This document shows, piece by piece, positions 34,950 to 46,128 of a stretch of DNA of 64,000 nucleotides. How positions within the stretch are numbered: the first letter of the stretch is position 1; the number at the start of each line of letters is the position of its first letter. Source of the DNA: Blastocatellia bacterium AA13 (GTDB taxonomy: Bacteria; Acidobacteriota; Blastocatellia; UBA7656); assembly GCA_003222245.1 (NCBI GenBank), contig QHVH01000003.1, forward strand, positions 239,830 through 303,829, written 5' to 3'. The notes under the pieces are model-generated. The model did no database searches, was not told the origin of the DNA, and saw only the letters and a program-made list of their open reading frames with translations. A program made the translations under genes and the position numbers.

Positions 34950-37040
34950 TTAACCCTTCTTGCCTGCTGGAGCAGGAGGGTCGGGAGGCTTATGCGAAGG
35001 CTCGGACGCCTTGCCGCCCGAGTCGTGTTGCGGCGGCGGGGAGGGCGGCGGCGAGTGATGTTCGACCGGTTTTGCGCCTCCCGAATCATTATTGTGCTGC
35101 GGCGATGGAGTCGAGTGCTGCTCGGCTCCCGATCCGTTGTTATGCTGAGGGGCGGAGTGATGATCGGTCTGCTTTCCGCTATTCGAATCATTGTTGCGCC
35201 GCGGAGGGGCCGGATTCTGTGGGGAAGAACGCTCGGAACCGCGTGCTCCCTGTTTCCCGCCCGAGCCGTCGTTTGACGAATCGGCGCCCGGGTTCACTCT
35301 CGGACGCGCCGGCTGCGTGTCCTGTGGATGAGAAGACGCTCCACTATTGCCGGAGCTGCTCGAGCTATTACCTGACTCGGCAGCGGCGCCTTGCTTATCG
35401 TGCGCCGGACGATTTCGTTCGTCACGATTCCCTTCGGAGGCGGTCACCGGTCTCGACGGAGCCGGGAATTGTCGCGGCGTCACGAGACTGTGCTTCCGAT
35501 CAACAGACGAATTGGAAGCGCTGCTCGATGAAACCGGCGGAAGATTGCGCGTTAGAACCGGTCTGCGAACTATTTCGGAATCCGGTCGAAATACGCGCCT
35601 CGATCCATCTCGGTCGCCATCGGCACGCACCGGAGCGACCGCGGCATGCTTCGGAGCGCCATCCGGCAAGCCAGGCTGCTGATGATTGGCTATGGCGCCG
35701 CTCAACTCGCCGCTTGGAGCCTGAGGCCGAACATGTGTTTTACCCGAACGATTGAAAGTGTCGATTGGCAGGACCGTTACTCCGCCCGGGTTCCTGTCAG
35801 GCCGAGCACCGCCGTGACTGACGGTGGGAGGATCGATTCGCGGACGCCTTCCCGCATCATTCGGAGATTGACCCGGAATTCGCGGAGCGTGATCCCACCG
35901 GTGCTCGTGATAGCGCTCAGGGCGGCTCCAGCGGCTTCCCGGCCCTAAGGGATACCAGCCGACGTAATTGCCGTAGCTCGTGGCGCAGTTGAATATGAAA
36001 ACGAGAGCCGGCCTCCACCAGAAGTGCGAACGGCGTGGAGAGTATTGCGGTCCGAAGCCTGGAACCCATGCCCATCCGAGTCCCGCCAGATAGACCCATC
36101 TGCCGTAGTGATATGGAGCCCATCCCCATGGCTCGTTCGCGATCCAGGTCCAACCTACGGCCGGAGCCCATATCCATTGGCCCTCGCGATAAGGAGCCCA
36201 ATCCGGCCCCACGCGTGGAATCCAGCAGTCGCCATACGGCGGATAATTAGTCCATGTGCCGTAGCGCGCCAGATCGTCTACGCCAAAAAGACCTGCATAA
36301 GTCGTTTCATACTTCGGCACGAAGTCGGGAGATGGCGCCGCGCGATCAATAGCCGAATCGCGGTCGTAGGTCCATCGGTCCCAGTCGTCTGTTGAAGTGT
36401 CGGCTGCTATCGCGAGATCGCCCTTGCCGGTGCTGTTTGATATGAGCTTGTTTCCTTCGCGTACCGTCAAGCTGCCGTCCACCGTTGTTGCTTCAGCCGA
36501 CCCTCGACGGACGATGATCTCGGATGATTCGGCCGAGTGTATGTTGATCCGATAGAGGCCGTCGTCTTTGAACAGAAACGCAGCGCCGGGAGTATCGACT
36601 TCGAACCTGTCGAAGCCCTCTGCTAGTCGATCAACGCGCACGCTCACCGCGCCTTCGGTTACTTCGAACTGAGCGATGCGTTCGTTGAGATCCGCTATCG
36701 TGACTTCGGTATTCTCCGCAAGTCGGACATAACTGCCGCGGCCGATCTGAATCTCGGCTCGCGACTTCTTTCCGGTGAATAAATGATCTCCCAGAAAGAG
36801 CGGGAGATTTTCGATTGCGCTGTTCCAGTCCTTCTCGCCTGAGCGAAGAAACGATACGTCTCCATCCAAAACGGTGAGGCGCGCGGCTCTAGGGATGCCG
36901 GCGTCGTCTTCTTCTTCGGAAGCCTGAATGGAATTTCGTGACTCGTCGACGGATGGTAACTGGCTGAATGTGAGGCTGGGTGTGGAGGCGAAGATAAAGA
37001 GCAGAAGCGTCAGAAGAAATGGGGAGATTCCTCTTCTCAT
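34950..37040 (-). CDS. FecR domain / DUF6600 Trp-rich exported protein with disordered C-terminus
   Basis: 696 residues with a signal peptide (LLTLLLFIFASTPSLTFS). A FecR-like beta domain (RLTVLDGDVSFLRSG, LFLGDHLFTGKKSRAEIQIG, FEVTEGAVSVRV; about 50-205) precedes a Trp/Tyr/Gly-rich DUF6600 region (WIPRVGPDWAPYREGQW, WGWAPYHYGRWVY, GWAWVPGFGP; about 255-350). The last 330 residues are Pro/Ser/Asn/His-rich and disordered. The family is widespread in Acidobacteriota. No sigma factor or TonB receptor is nearby, so a classical Fec signalling role is unlikely. Confidence 0.88.
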   Translation of the reverse strand: MRRGISPFLLTLLLFIFASTPSLTFSQLPSVDESRNSIQASEEEDDAGIPRAARLTVLDGDVSFLRSGEKDWNSAIENLPLFLGDHLFTGKKSRAEIQIGRGSYVRLAENTEVTIADLNERIAQFEVTEGAVSVRVDRLAEGFDRFEVDTPGAAFLFKDDGLYRINIHSAESSEIIVRRGSAEATTVDGSLTVREGNKLISNSTGKGDLAIAADTSTDDWDRWTYDRDSAIDRAAPSPDFVPKYETTYAGLFGVDDLARYGTWTNYPPYGDCWIPRVGPDWAPYREGQWIWAPAVGWTWIANEPWGWAPYHYGRWVYLAGLGWAWVPGFGPQYSPRRSHFWWRPALVFIFNCATSYGNYVGWYPLGPGSRWSRPERYHEHRWDHAPRIPGQSPNDAGRRPRIDPPTVSHGGARPDRNPGGVTVLPIDTFNRSGKTHVRPQAPSGELSGAIANHQQPGLPDGAPKHAAVAPVRADGDRDGSRRVFRPDSEIVRRPVLTRNLPPVSSSSASNSSVDRKHSLVTPRQFPAPSRPVTASEGNRDERNRPAHDKQGAAAESGNSSSSSGNSGASSHPQDTQPARPRVNPGADSSNDGSGGKQGARGSERSSPQNPAPPRRNNDSNSGKQTDHHSAPQHNNGSGAEQHSTPSPQHNNDSGGAKPVEHHSPPPSPPPQHDSGGKASEPSHKPPDPPAPAGKKG

Positions 37041-37279
37041 TGGAGACCTCGCTAGAGTTTGTTTTTAGCCACTGGTCACGGCGGGCAGGACAGCAATATT
37101 TATGCCCTCGCAACCGTGCTTCTCCGCGAGTCACGCGACACGGCGCCTCCTCTTTCAAGTCAACGAATTGGAAAATCCACGAAGCGCGGCGAGAGTTTTC
37201 CAATGCACGAATTAGTGTAATCGGTCGCGGAAGCCGAAGCATTTAGGGTGTTCGCTGGATTGATTTGTTTTGATCGCTG

Positions 37280-38500
37280 CTACTTCTCAGACGAGTCGCG
37301 ATAGCCCTGGCGAGAGCGAATGAGAACATTCTTGCGCGAAGTTTCGACTTTGATCTTGTGATACTTCGAGTCGTGCCGCCGGGTTGTGTAGTATCCGATC
37401 AAATACTGATTTCGAAGCTCATCGGTTATTGCGTCGAATGCCGCTCGCGAATCAGCGAAGTCTTCGGCTTTGAAGAACCGGCCGCCGGTCTTGGCGGAAA
37501 TCGACTTCAGATACTGGTCGGCCTCGCCGTACATCTTATCCAGGTTCTGAGTGATTTCATCGGCCGGAACGCTCGGCTGCCGCGAAGACGTCGAATCCGG
37601 AAAGGTAAGCGGCGGACCGGAGGGCGAGCCTACTTCGATCCTCGGCATTTTGGGATGCGGAAACTCCTTGGAGGTTCCGTCGGGGCCGCCCATATCGGGC
37701 GGCAATGGGATTCTCCCGTCAATTGAGATTTGAGGTTTGTCAGGGTGCTCGGCCTTTAGTTTTCGCGCCGTAGCCTCGATCCACCATCGAGTATCGAACA
37801 TTATTGCGTAGACGGCGGCGCCGGTTTCTTCCGCCTGTTTAATGGTGCCTTCGAATGAAGCCTCTATGCTTTTCATATCGATGCCGTCGCTGAAGATGAT
37901 AACGGCTCGGCGTCCTTCGACTGACTTAAGCGAGTCGAGCGCTTTTGCGATTGCTTCATAGAACAGCTTGCCGAAGCCCGATTCCGTGCGTCGAATCGAG
38001 GACTCCAGTTCCGCCGAATCCGATGTGAAATCGGTCAACTGGCGGACTTCATTGTCGAAAGAAATCACCATAGCGCGATCGTCTTTTTGCATTCGCTTGA
38101 CGAATCGAATCGCGGTTTCCTGTATCGCCTTGAGTCTCTCTTCCGCGCTGTTTGAAGTGTCCAGCACCAGCACGACGTTGAACGGCTGCTGGATACTCGC
38201 AAAGCTTGCGATCTCCTGCCGCTTTCCATCTTCAAAGATGCTGAAGTCGCCTTTGACAAGATCGGTAATGAACTTGCCCTGTTTGTCCGTTACGATCGCG
38301 GGCGCCTGCACAAGCGTGGCGCTCAGGCGAAGAGAGTCTTGATCAGAGGACTTCTTTTCCTGCTGTAAAACAATTTCACGGTCGGATTTTATTTCGGATT
38401 TTATCGACGAAGCGGCGCCCGTAGCAGGCGAGCAGACCTGGCAAACCAGAATCGTAGTTGAGAGGATTATTGCAATTGGAAATGGCCTTCTGTATTTCAT
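37280..38500 (-). CDS. Exported VWFA-related domain protein (TIGR03436 type)
   Basis: 406 residues with a signal peptide. After LSATLVQAPAIVTDKQGKFI and GDFSIFEDGKRQEI comes a von Willebrand A domain whose metal site DTSNS (DxSxS, about residue 113) is intact; VIIFSDGID is the later metal loop. The C-terminus (LRNQYLIGYY, YHKIKVET, RSRQGY) is that of the TIGR03436 VWFA-related family, greatly expanded in Acidobacteriota. It probably binds other extracytoplasmic proteins. A Pro-rich insert (about 255-315) interrupts the domain. Confidence 0.93.
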   Translation of the reverse strand: MKYRRPFPIAIILSTTILVCQVCSPATGAASSIKSEIKSDREIVLQQEKKSSDQDSLRLSATLVQAPAIVTDKQGKFITDLVKGDFSIFEDGKRQEIASFASIQQPFNVVLVLDTSNSAEERLKAIQETAIRFVKRMQKDDRAMVISFDNEVRQLTDFTSDSAELESSIRRTESGFGKLFYEAIAKALDSLKSVEGRRAVIIFSDGIDMKSIEASFEGTIKQAEETGAAVYAIMFDTRWWIEATARKLKAEHPDKPQISIDGRIPLPPDMGGPDGTSKEFPHPKMPRIEVGSPSGPPLTFPDSTSSRQPSVPADEITQNLDKMYGEADQYLKSISAKTGGRFFKAEDFADSRAAFDAITDELRNQYLIGYYTTRRHDSKYHKIKVETSRKNVLIRSRQGYRDSSEK

Positions 38501-39319
38501 TGGTTCAGACGTTCTAAGCTATCTTAATTACCGAGGCGTCGTCGACTATCTTCATGATCGCCGGATTCGAAGCGCCGTTCAATATCATATAAGTCATGGT
38601 TGTTAGCGGGGGGGGCAGATCAACGAGTCTGTTCTTTGTGACCATCTATTGGAACCTGCCGGATTTCATTTCCTTGCTCATAGTCCAATTGATTCGACTC
38701 GTACATCGATTTGCGCGGGCGATTCCGCGCCGCGCCAAGTCGCCGCTATGACGTTTGCTCAGCTCGCAGGATACTACGGAATACCTTCCTGGTCGATCCC
38801 GAATACGTCGATTGAAGGTAAGGGGGAACCGAAAAATCGCTAGCAATTCATGCCACCGTCAACCGTGAGCTATCCTTGCTTCGGCCGACTCCTGCATTAC
38901 TCCCACGGGGCTGCATGACTCCTAACCGTTATCTTCTTTCTCCTCCCTTTAGTCCCACTTTAAATTGCACGCGGCTGTATTTGATGTCACTCTTTTCTGT
39001 TGACGAAATTACAAGTCGGTTATACTATCGCCGCCGTTTTGTTTGGTGGGTATTGTTGATTGTTCGGAGATTCCACCAGAAAATCTAATCGAGATCGGCA
39101 TTACCAATCTGACTATTCTTTTGGCTTGCGACCGCCGGCTGAAGTTCAACCTCGCGATCGTGGGTGGCGAGCCAGTACAAAGTTGATTCTCGATGGATCC
39201 TCTGGAGAGGCGCAGACTAACGATTCCGTTCTAAAGGCGAGTGGCTAAAACCGTTTCAGATTCCTGTCTAGACGTCGCTTGCACCACGAGAGAATCCGTA
39301 CGCAATTGGGAGGTCAAAA
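38501..39319. other. Long intergenic region, nothing recognised
   Basis: About 820 bases between the VWFA gene (minus) and the heme peroxidase (plus). Only short open frames without ribosome binding sites occur. A run of eight G is at about 38606. Local base composition is slightly more AT-rich than in the neighbouring genes. No RNA or repeat recognised. Confidence 0.4.
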
Positions 39320-40807
39320 ATGAGTTCGAGACACAGTGTTCCTGTGCGCGGGTTGATGTCCACTGGGACTTCACCATCTTTTCAGGGGCGATTCGGGCGG
39401 ATGTTTCGCTCTTTGAGCGCGGCTACGTTCGGAAACGACGAGAGCGAGAATGTAATAAACCTTGCGGCGTTGGGCGATGCGATGTCGGCTGGCTTCGAGG
39501 CGCCAAAGGACGAAAAGGATGACGAAGAAAGCGGCATACCCGCGTTGTATACGTATTTAGGCCAGTTCATCGATCACGACATTACGTTCGACCCAGCCAG
39601 CAGCTTACAGAAACAGAATGATCCGGACGCGTTGATCGATTTCCGCACTCCTGCCTTTGATCTCGACAACGTCTACGGACGCGGGCCGGATGATCAACCC
39701 TACATGTATGATGGCGGCAGCTCATTTCTTCTCGGGGATCCAATTCAAGGCGGCAATCCCAACGCCAAGGATCTGGCGCGCAATAATGCTGATCCCCGTC
39801 GCGCACTCATCGGCGATCCTCGCAACGACGAGAATACCATCGTCTCACAATTGCAAGGACTTTTCTTACGGTTTCACAATCGCCTGCTCGCGGACACTGG
39901 GTTGACATTCGACATCGTTCAGAGACTTGTGCGGTTCCATTACCAGTTCGTAGTACTGAATGATTTCCTGCCCCGAATCGTTCACTCCAGTGTTCTCGCC
40001 GACTTAAAAACACACGGACACTATGATTCCGGCAAGATCAAATTCTTTCACTGGAAGAACAATCCATTCATGCCGGTTGAATTCTCGGTTGCGGCATACC
40101 GGTTAGGTCACTCGATGATTCGTCCCGGCTATCGTCTCAACGATGCAGTCCTGTTGCCGATCTTTCCGATTCCGCAGCAAGGCTTTAACGAAGGTCTTAC
40201 CGGCTTCCGAGCGATGAATCCCGCTTGGGGAATAGATTGGGCACGGTTCATCGACATTGAAATCCGCAGCAACGAGGATGCTCTCAGGCGGCTCCAATTC
40301 GCTTATCGGCTCGACACGTCACTGGTGAATCCGCTGCACCACCTACCTCCCTCTGTTGCGAGCAACCCGTCCTCCTTGGCCCAAAGAAACTTGGAGCGTG
40401 CCTGGCGGCTTGGACTTCCCTCCGGTCAGAGTGTCGCTCGGGCAATGCACCTCCAACCTCTCGACGATGAAGACATTATCATCGGCAAAGGAACCGAAGA
40501 TCCAGATCCGGACGCCAAAAGCATCGTCGACGTATCCGAGGTATTTGCGAACAATTGTCCCCTCTGGACCTATATTCTGGCGGAGGCAATGCACTTCAGC
40601 GAGCCAGTCAAGCTCCCGGTCACTGAAGACGTTGAGGTCACCGCACCTCGACTGGGACCAGTCGGCGGGCGCATCGTCGCGGAAGTGTTCCTAGGTCTCA
40701 TGTTCGGTGATGCACATTCACTGTTGAGTCTGGATCCCCACTGGCATCCGGAGGAGGGCCCGGACTATGCGCTGAAAGACTTCGTTAAGTACGCGTTGGG
40801 TCAATGA
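39320..40807 (+). CDS. Animal-type heme peroxidase (peroxidase-cyclooxygenase superfamily)
   Basis: 495 residues; GGGAGG precedes ATG. Superfamily marks: GQFIDHDITF with distal His86, DLDNVYGRGP, LFLRFHNRL, and proximal His264 in AYRLGHSMIRPGY. The enzyme uses H2O2 to oxidise halides or organics. It has no signal peptide and no membrane segment, so it appears cytoplasmic or exported another way. The calcium-binding loop after the distal His is only partly recognisable. It stands alone between unrelated genes, and the gene's long free upstream region suggests independent control or recent arrival. Confidence 0.92.
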   Translation: MSSRHSVPVRGLMSTGTSPSFQGRFGRMFRSLSAATFGNDESENVINLAALGDAMSAGFEAPKDEKDDEESGIPALYTYLGQFIDHDITFDPASSLQKQNDPDALIDFRTPAFDLDNVYGRGPDDQPYMYDGGSSFLLGDPIQGGNPNAKDLARNNADPRRALIGDPRNDENTIVSQLQGLFLRFHNRLLADTGLTFDIVQRLVRFHYQFVVLNDFLPRIVHSSVLADLKTHGHYDSGKIKFFHWKNNPFMPVEFSVAAYRLGHSMIRPGYRLNDAVLLPIFPIPQQGFNEGLTGFRAMNPAWGIDWARFIDIEIRSNEDALRRLQFAYRLDTSLVNPLHHLPPSVASNPSSLAQRNLERAWRLGLPSGQSVARAMHLQPLDDEDIIIGKGTEDPDPDAKSIVDVSEVFANNCPLWTYILAEAMHFSEPVKLPVTEDVEVTAPRLGPVGGRIVAEVFLGLMFGDAHSLLSLDPHWHPEEGPDYALKDFVKYALGQ

Positions 40808-40971
40808 CAAAAGCTCTCCCTTTACTAGACCGACCCGGATAACTACTGGAGCACCCCGGTCATGCCATTACTCTTTCAGCAAGCACCAGAATGAGCGCTT
40901 CAGCTCTATATTCTCGAGCTCGAAAACAGAATGCCTGCTCGCTGATTGTTTGCGCTCTTCTGCCCTGCCAT

Positions 40972-41781
40972 TCACGATTTGGTCATATGATTCCCGAGAG
41001 CTTCCACAAGCGCGGCAGCGGAGAACACATCCGGAACAACGACCTCGCTTATGCCGTGCTCTCGTGCCGTAGCCGCCGTCACGGGTCCGATACACGCGAC
41101 TACCACATTACTAAGAATCTTCGAGAGGTCCACCTCCCCAACCAGCGATGCGAAGTTTGATACTGTCGAGGAGCTTGTGAACGTTATTGCGTCGATCTCA
41201 TGCGACTCCAGGAGCGCTCTGATCTCATCGCCCGCTCCTTCCGGCTGGATGGTCCGGTAAGCTTCGGCCACATCGACTATCGCTCCGATCTTTCGCAATT
41301 CATCAGGGAGAAAGTCTCGTGCTACGCGCGCGCGAGGAATCAAGAACCTCTTGCCCGAGATTGCGCTTGATCCTCCCCCGTGCTCCAGTATGGCTTCCAA
41401 AGCGCCTTCCGCCCGTGAATCCGACGCGGTTAAGTCCACCCTTGCGCCCTCTTTCGCGATGGCTTTTGCCGTGGCGCCGCCGATCGCAAGCACGACTGAG
41501 CTCGACGGTAATTCGCGGATGTGCTTCTCGTCTAACCGCCTGAAAAAGAACTTCGCTCCATTGGCGCTGGTGAATATGATCCAGTCGTACCGGTCAAGGC
41601 GTTCAATCGCGCGATCCAATTCGGACCAGTCGGCGGGTTCCACGATCTCGATCATAGGACGATGAAGCACTCGGGCTCCGAGATTTTCGAGAAGCATCAC
41701 CGCTTCGTTCGATTGGCCCGCGGCGCGAGTTATCAAGATCGTGCGGCCGGTAAGCGGCTTGGAATTATCTGGAGACGCCAT
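40972..41781 (-). CDS. hemD: Uroporphyrinogen-III synthase
   Basis: 269 residues. HemD closes and inverts ring D of hydroxymethylbilane to give uroporphyrinogen III for heme, siroheme and cobalamin. Family features: ILITRAAGQS at the start, IIFTSANGAKFF, AIGGATAKA, ITFTSSSTVSNF and VACIGPVTAATAREHG. Its ATG is 4 bases after the stop of glpK, so the two are co-transcribed, although they are not linked in function. No other heme genes are nearby. Confidence 0.93.
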   Translation of the reverse strand: MASPDNSKPLTGRTILITRAAGQSNEAVMLLENLGARVLHRPMIEIVEPADWSELDRAIERLDRYDWIIFTSANGAKFFFRRLDEKHIRELPSSSVVLAIGGATAKAIAKEGARVDLTASDSRAEGALEAILEHGGGSSAISGKRFLIPRARVARDFLPDELRKIGAIVDVAEAYRTIQPEGAGDEIRALLESHEIDAITFTSSSTVSNFASLVGEVDLSKILSNVVVACIGPVTAATAREHGISEVVVPDVFSAAALVEALGNHMTKS

Positions 41782-41785
41782 GATT

Positions 41786-43288
41786 TCACTGCGCGATTAC
41801 CCACGACCGGGAGCGCTCGACCGCCCGGCGCCAACCTTCTATAAGTGACTCGCGCTCCGACTTACTCATCTTCGGTTCAAAGGTCTTCTCTCGTTTCCAG
41901 AGCGCGCCAAGCTCCGCTGCATTCGGCCAGAATCCGACCGCTAGTCCCGCGAGAAATGCGGCCCCCGCCGAGGTCGTCTCCGTATTCGCCGGACGCACCA
42001 CCGGTATACCGAGGACGTTTGCCTGAAACTGCATGAGGAAATCGTTGTTTGCCGCGCCGCCGTCGACCCTCAGCTCGCTCAGTTGAATTCCAGAATCATC
42101 ACCCATTGCCGTCAGCACGTCGTACGTCTGATATGCGATCGACTCCAGAGCCGCGCGTGCAATGTGTTCGCGGCCGGATCCTCTCGTTAGACCGATGATG
42201 GTTCCGCGCGCATACTGATCCCAATAGGGCGCTCCCAACCCGACGAACGCCGGAACAAAATAGACTCCGCCGTTGTCGCTGACGCTCTCCGCCATCGCTT
42301 GTGTTTCACCGGCTGAAGCTATGATCTTCAGGCCGTCCCGAAGCCACTGTATCGCCGCGCCCGCGATAAAGACGCTGCCCTCGAGCGCATACTGAAGTGG
42401 TTCGTCTCCGAGCTTCCATGCGATAGTCGTCAGAAGGTTGCTGCGTGAGTTGACTCTATCGGAGCCGGTGTTGAGCAGCATAAAGCAGCCGGTGCCATAG
42501 GTGTTCTTTGACATTCCCGAGCCGGTGCAGGCTTGCCCGAACAGCGCCGCTTGTTGATCGCCCGCGATTCCGGCAATCGGAATCGCGCGGCCAAACAGAG
42601 CGGAAGCGGTCTCGCCGATGACCGCGCTGGACGGCGCTACCTCGGGCAGGAGGTTGCGAGGCACATCCAGCGCGCCCAGCAATTGGTCGTCCCATTCACC
42701 GGTTCCGATGTTGAACAACATGGTTCGGCTCGCATTCGAATAATCGGTTACGTGCTTTTGACCGCCGGTCAGGTTCCAAATCAACCAGGAGTCGACGGTG
42801 CCGAATGCGAGCTTCCCTTCCCTGGCGAGATCGCGGGCGCCCGGCACGTTATCGAGCAGCCACTTGACTTTCGTTCCGGAAAAATAGGCGTCGATCACGA
42901 GGCCCGTGCTTGCTTGAACAACTGGCGCAAGTCCGGCGGCGCGGAGCCTGTCGCATTCTTCGGCGGTGCGGCGACACTGCCAGACAATAGCGTTGTATAT
43001 CGGCCTTCCGGTCGATCGATCCCATATCACCGTGGTCTCGCGTTGATTGGTAATTCCGATTGCGCGTATCTGATGTGCGCCGACGGCGGCCTGGCGAAGC
43101 ACTTCGTGGGCGGCGTTCAGTTGCGACGACCATATTTCTTCAGGATCGTGCTCGACCCATCCGGGCCTGGGATAAATCTGCTTGAATTCTTTTTGCGCGA
43201 CACCCGCGGGATGCCCGCTCCCGTCGAAAAGAATCGCGCGGGAACTGGTCGTTCCCTGATCCAATGCAAGGATGTAGTCAGAGGTCAT
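41786..43288 (-). CDS. glpK: Glycerol kinase
   Basis: 500 residues from ATG 43288, selected because AAAGGAGAG lies just upstream; an in-frame ATG 33 bases further up (43321) lacks one. It phosphorylates glycerol to glycerol-3-phosphate using ATP. Signatures: [13 protein letters not shown] (phosphate 1), [49 protein letters not shown] and [17 protein letters not shown]. No glpF or glpD is adjacent; hemD follows directly. Confidence 0.97.
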   Translation of the reverse strand: MTSDYILALDQGTTSSRAILFDGSGHPAGVAQKEFKQIYPRPGWVEHDPEEIWSSQLNAAHEVLRQAAVGAHQIRAIGITNQRETTVIWDRSTGRPIYNAIVWQCRRTAEECDRLRAAGLAPVVQASTGLVIDAYFSGTKVKWLLDNVPGARDLAREGKLAFGTVDSWLIWNLTGGQKHVTDYSNASRTMLFNIGTGEWDDQLLGALDVPRNLLPEVAPSSAVIGETASALFGRAIPIAGIAGDQQAALFGQACTGSGMSKNTYGTGCFMLLNTGSDRVNSRSNLLTTIAWKLGDEPLQYALEGSVFIAGAAIQWLRDGLKIIASAGETQAMAESVSDNGGVYFVPAFVGLGAPYWDQYARGTIIGLTRGSGREHIARAALESIAYQTYDVLTAMGDDSGIQLSELRVDGGAANNDFLMQFQANVLGIPVVRPANTETTSAGAAFLAGLAVGFWPNAAELGALWKREKTFEPKMSKSERESLIEGWRRAVERSRSWVIAQ

Positions 43289-43510
43289 CAGCTCTCCTTT
43301 TGCGGTAGAGGCGTGAATCATAACAATCGCGATTGCGCGGCGCCAATTGACGTTTCGACGCTCAGTCGTGGATCATTTTCGATCACGATCTCCATCATCA
43401 TGCCGGCCATTCGGCGCCAAGATTGACACCCCAACAAACGGTCAACTATGATCAAGCTCACGTTAGCAAGCGTGAGCAATACCTAAAATTCTCACCCGAC
43501 CGGAGATACG

Positions 43511-45190
43511 ATGAGTTCTATCGAAATTACGGATCGACTGCACGAGGCCGAAGCCGAATGGGAAGAGCGCACTCTCAAGCCTACGCTCAAGCGAATGCCG
43601 GAATCTTCCCAACCGTTCACGACTACTTCACTTACTCCGGTCGAGCGGCTTTACACGCCGAACAGCATTCCCGATTTCGACTATGAGACCGAGCTGGGCT
43701 TTCCGGGCGAACCTCCGTATACCCGCGGCATTCACGCGAGCGGCTATCGCGGAAAGCTCTGGACGATGCGGCAATTCGCGGGCTTCGGCTCCGCGTTCGA
43801 CACCAACAAGCGATTCAGATACCTGCTCGCAAACGGCCAAACCGGCTTATCCACGGCGTTCGATCTGCCCACCTTGATGGGCTATGATTCGGATCATCCT
43901 TTCAGCGAAGGTGAAGTGGGCAAGTGCGGCTGCGCGATTTCGTCGCTCTCCGATATGGAGGTGCTCTTCGAAGGCATACCGTTGGAAAACGTCACGACAT
44001 CGATGACCATAAACGCGCCGGCGTCGATGATTCTCGCGATGTTTCTTGCGGTAGCGGAGAAGCAGGGCGCGGACTGGAAGAAGGTGGGCGGCACGCTTCA
44101 AAACGACATTCTAAAAGAATACATAGCGCAGAAGGAGTGGATCTATCCGCCTCGACCTTCAATGCAGCTTGTAATCGATTCGATAGAGTTCTGCACGAAA
44201 GAAGCTCCGCGATTCAATCCGGTTTCAATCTCCGGATATCATATTCGGGAAGCGGGCTCGACAGCCCTTCAGGAGCTTGCGTTCACGCTGCGAGATGGAA
44301 TCGAATACGTTCAATACGCGGTCAACGCCGGGATGGACGTAGACGACTTCGCGCCTCGGCTCAGCTTCTTTTTCAATTCGCACAACGATTTCTTCGAAGA
44401 GATTGCGAAGTACCGCGCCGCTCGCAGAATCTGGTATCGAGTGATGAAAGACCGCTTTGGCGCGAAGAGCCCGCGTTCCTGGACGCTGCGATTTCACACC
44501 CAGACGGCCGGCGTTTCTCTAACCGCTCAGCAGCCCATCAACAATATCGTTCGCGTAGCGATTCAGGCTCTGGCCGGAGTCATCGGCGGGACTCAGTCGC
44601 TTCACACCGACGCTTATGATGAAGCGCTCGCGCTTCCTTCGGACGAAGCGGCGTTGATCGCGCTTCGAACCCAGCAGATCATTGCTCACGAATCGGGAGC
44701 CGCCAATACCATCGATCCGATGGGTGGTTCTTACTTCATCGAAAAGCTTACTCGCGATATGGAAGAAGGCGCGTTTGAATACTTCCGGAAGATTGACAGC
44801 TTCGGCGGAATGATCGAAGCGATCGACGCCGGTTTCCCGCAGCGCGAAATCCAGGACTCGTCATACGAATACCAGAAGGCGGTCGAATCGCGTGAAAAGA
44901 TCATAGTGGGAGTGAACGAATTCGTGATGGAGACCGCGCCTACGGCGGTTCCGCTCCTGCAGATAGACGAATCCACCGCGGAGTTGCAGAAGGAGCGTTT
45001 GACGAAACTGAGATCGGAGCGCGACAGCAGCCGAGTCGATCAGATGCTAAAAGCTCTCGCCGATGGAGCGCGAGAGGGCCGGAATACAATGCCGCTGCTG
45101 ATCGATTGCGCTCGCGCCTATTGCACGCTCGGCGAGATGTGCGACGCGCTGAAGCCGATATACGGAATCTACAACGAGCCCGCCTTCTGA
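43511..45190 (+). CDS. Methylmalonyl-CoA mutase, catalytic (large) subunit
   Basis: 559 residues, the length of the alpha chain of split mutases that lack the B12 domain. It converts (R)-methylmalonyl-CoA to succinyl-CoA by a radical mechanism. Seen: [88 protein letters not shown] and [11 protein letters not shown]. The separate B12-binding subunit follows 28 bases later. Propionate, branched-chain amino acid or odd-chain fatty acid metabolism is likely. Confidence 0.96.
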   Translation: MSSIEITDRLHEAEAEWEERTLKPTLKRMPESSQPFTTTSLTPVERLYTPNSIPDFDYETELGFPGEPPYTRGIHASGYRGKLWTMRQFAGFGSAFDTNKRFRYLLANGQTGLSTAFDLPTLMGYDSDHPFSEGEVGKCGCAISSLSDMEVLFEGIPLENVTTSMTINAPASMILAMFLAVAEKQGADWKKVGGTLQNDILKEYIAQKEWIYPPRPSMQLVIDSIEFCTKEAPRFNPVSISGYHIREAGSTALQELAFTLRDGIEYVQYAVNAGMDVDDFAPRLSFFFNSHNDFFEEIAKYRAARRIWYRVMKDRFGAKSPRSWTLRFHTQTAGVSLTAQQPINNIVRVAIQALAGVIGGTQSLHTDAYDEALALPSDEAALIALRTQQIIAHESGAANTIDPMGGSYFIEKLTRDMEEGAFEYFRKIDSFGGMIEAIDAGFPQREIQDSSYEYQKAVESREKIIVGVNEFVMETAPTAVPLLQIDESTAELQKERLTKLRSERDSSRVDQMLKALADGAREGRNTMPLLIDCARAYCTLGEMCDALKPIYGIYNEPAF

Positions 45191-45218
45191 GTCCTGGGCC
45201 GAAAATCAGACATCATAA

Positions 45219-45632
45219 ATGGATCAACAGAGGATAAGAGTGCTTCTCGCCAAGCCGGGGCTTGACGGACATGACCGCGGCGTCAAAGTCATCGCCCGCG
45301 CGCTGCGCGACGCCGGGATGGAAGTGATCTATACCGGTCTCCGCCAGACGCCGGAGCAGATCGTGAGCGCTTCGGTTCAAGAAGACGTCGACGTTATCGG
45401 GCTCTCCATTCTGTCCGGTGCGCATATGACGATTTTCCCGAGAGTCGTAGAATTGGCTCGTGAGGCCGGTCTTGACGATGTAATGATCTTCGGCGGCGGC
45501 ATAATTCCAAATGAAGACATCCCTCGATTGAAGGAACTCGGAGTAACCGAGGTGTTTACGCCGGGCGCTCGAATGGAAGAAATAATCGAGTGCATAAAAC
45601 GGCGCTCGCGCCGCGCTAAAGCCGAGAGCTGA
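45219..45632 (+). CDS. Methylmalonyl-CoA mutase, cobalamin-binding (small) subunit
   Basis: 137 residues. The B12-binding signature is D16-G-H18-D-R-G21 (DxHxxG) in [10 protein letters not shown], with GLSILSGAH and IFGGGIIP forming the nucleotide-tail groove. It supplies adenosylcobalamin to the large subunit encoded just upstream. The chaperone gene meaB is not visible downstream. Confidence 0.96.
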   Translation: MDQQRIRVLLAKPGLDGHDRGVKVIARALRDAGMEVIYTGLRQTPEQIVSASVQEDVDVIGLSILSGAHMTIFPRVVELAREAGLDDVMIFGGGIIPNEDIPRLKELGVTEVFTPGARMEEIIECIKRRSRRAKAES

Positions 45633-45903
45633 AAACCGAGTGATTGTTGTGGCTGCGCTTTGCTGACTCGGCGAATGTGGCTGTTCAAACCCTCGACGGC
45701 GCGAACTAAAACCACCTTTACGGGTGGCCGTCCCCGTTCTGTCAGCGTGTCAAATACCATTCTGGCTTGTTCAACACCGGCTTGCGCGGTAGCGCCGCCC
45801 GCACCTTACGCGCTCCGCTGCATCGAGAGTTGGGCTGCATGGCTACCATGACATCAGGCAAGAGGAATTGGGATCCGACATCAACCGCTCGATATCAGGA
45901 GGA

Positions 45904-46128
45904 TCACGCTGGGATGCTCATCACTCGGCGCTCACCGTCTGCCACGAAGGCCAGACAGGCCCGGATATCATCTCGCGTCAATTCAGGGAAATCGCCAAGA
46001 ATTTCATCTTCACTCATTCCCGAGGCAAGGTAGTCCAGAACGTCATAGACCGTGATTCGCATTCCACGAACACATGGCTTTCCGCTGCGCTTACCGGGCT
46101 CAATCGTTATGTACTTCGTGTAGTCCAT
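45904..46128 (-). CDS. DUF433 protein (antitoxin-like)
   Basis: 74 residues from ATG 46128; a start 27 bases upstream (46155) is possible. The pattern ITIEPGKRSGKPCVRGMRITVYDVLDYLASGMSEDEILGDFP is the DUF433 fold (shown here over residues 6-47), a winged helix found as antitoxin beside DUF5615 PIN-like toxins. No such toxin is recognisable in the 270 bases on either side, so it appears orphan. The flanks look like decayed sequence. Confidence 0.85.
   Translation of the reverse strand: MDYTKYITIEPGKRSGKPCVRGMRITVYDVLDYLASGMSEDEILGDFPELTRDDIRACLAFVADGERRVMSIPA

Noticed and set aside
34943..35755. 270-codon plus-strand open frame opposite the FecR-domain gene
   Set aside because: Shadow of the Pro/Ser-rich C-terminal region of the real minus-strand gene; Arg/Ala-rich and no ribosome binding site.
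45633..45903. DUF5615 toxin partner downstream of the DUF433 gene
   Set aside because: No start with an N-terminal Asp-containing PIN-like motif in any phase of either strand; only short broken frames.
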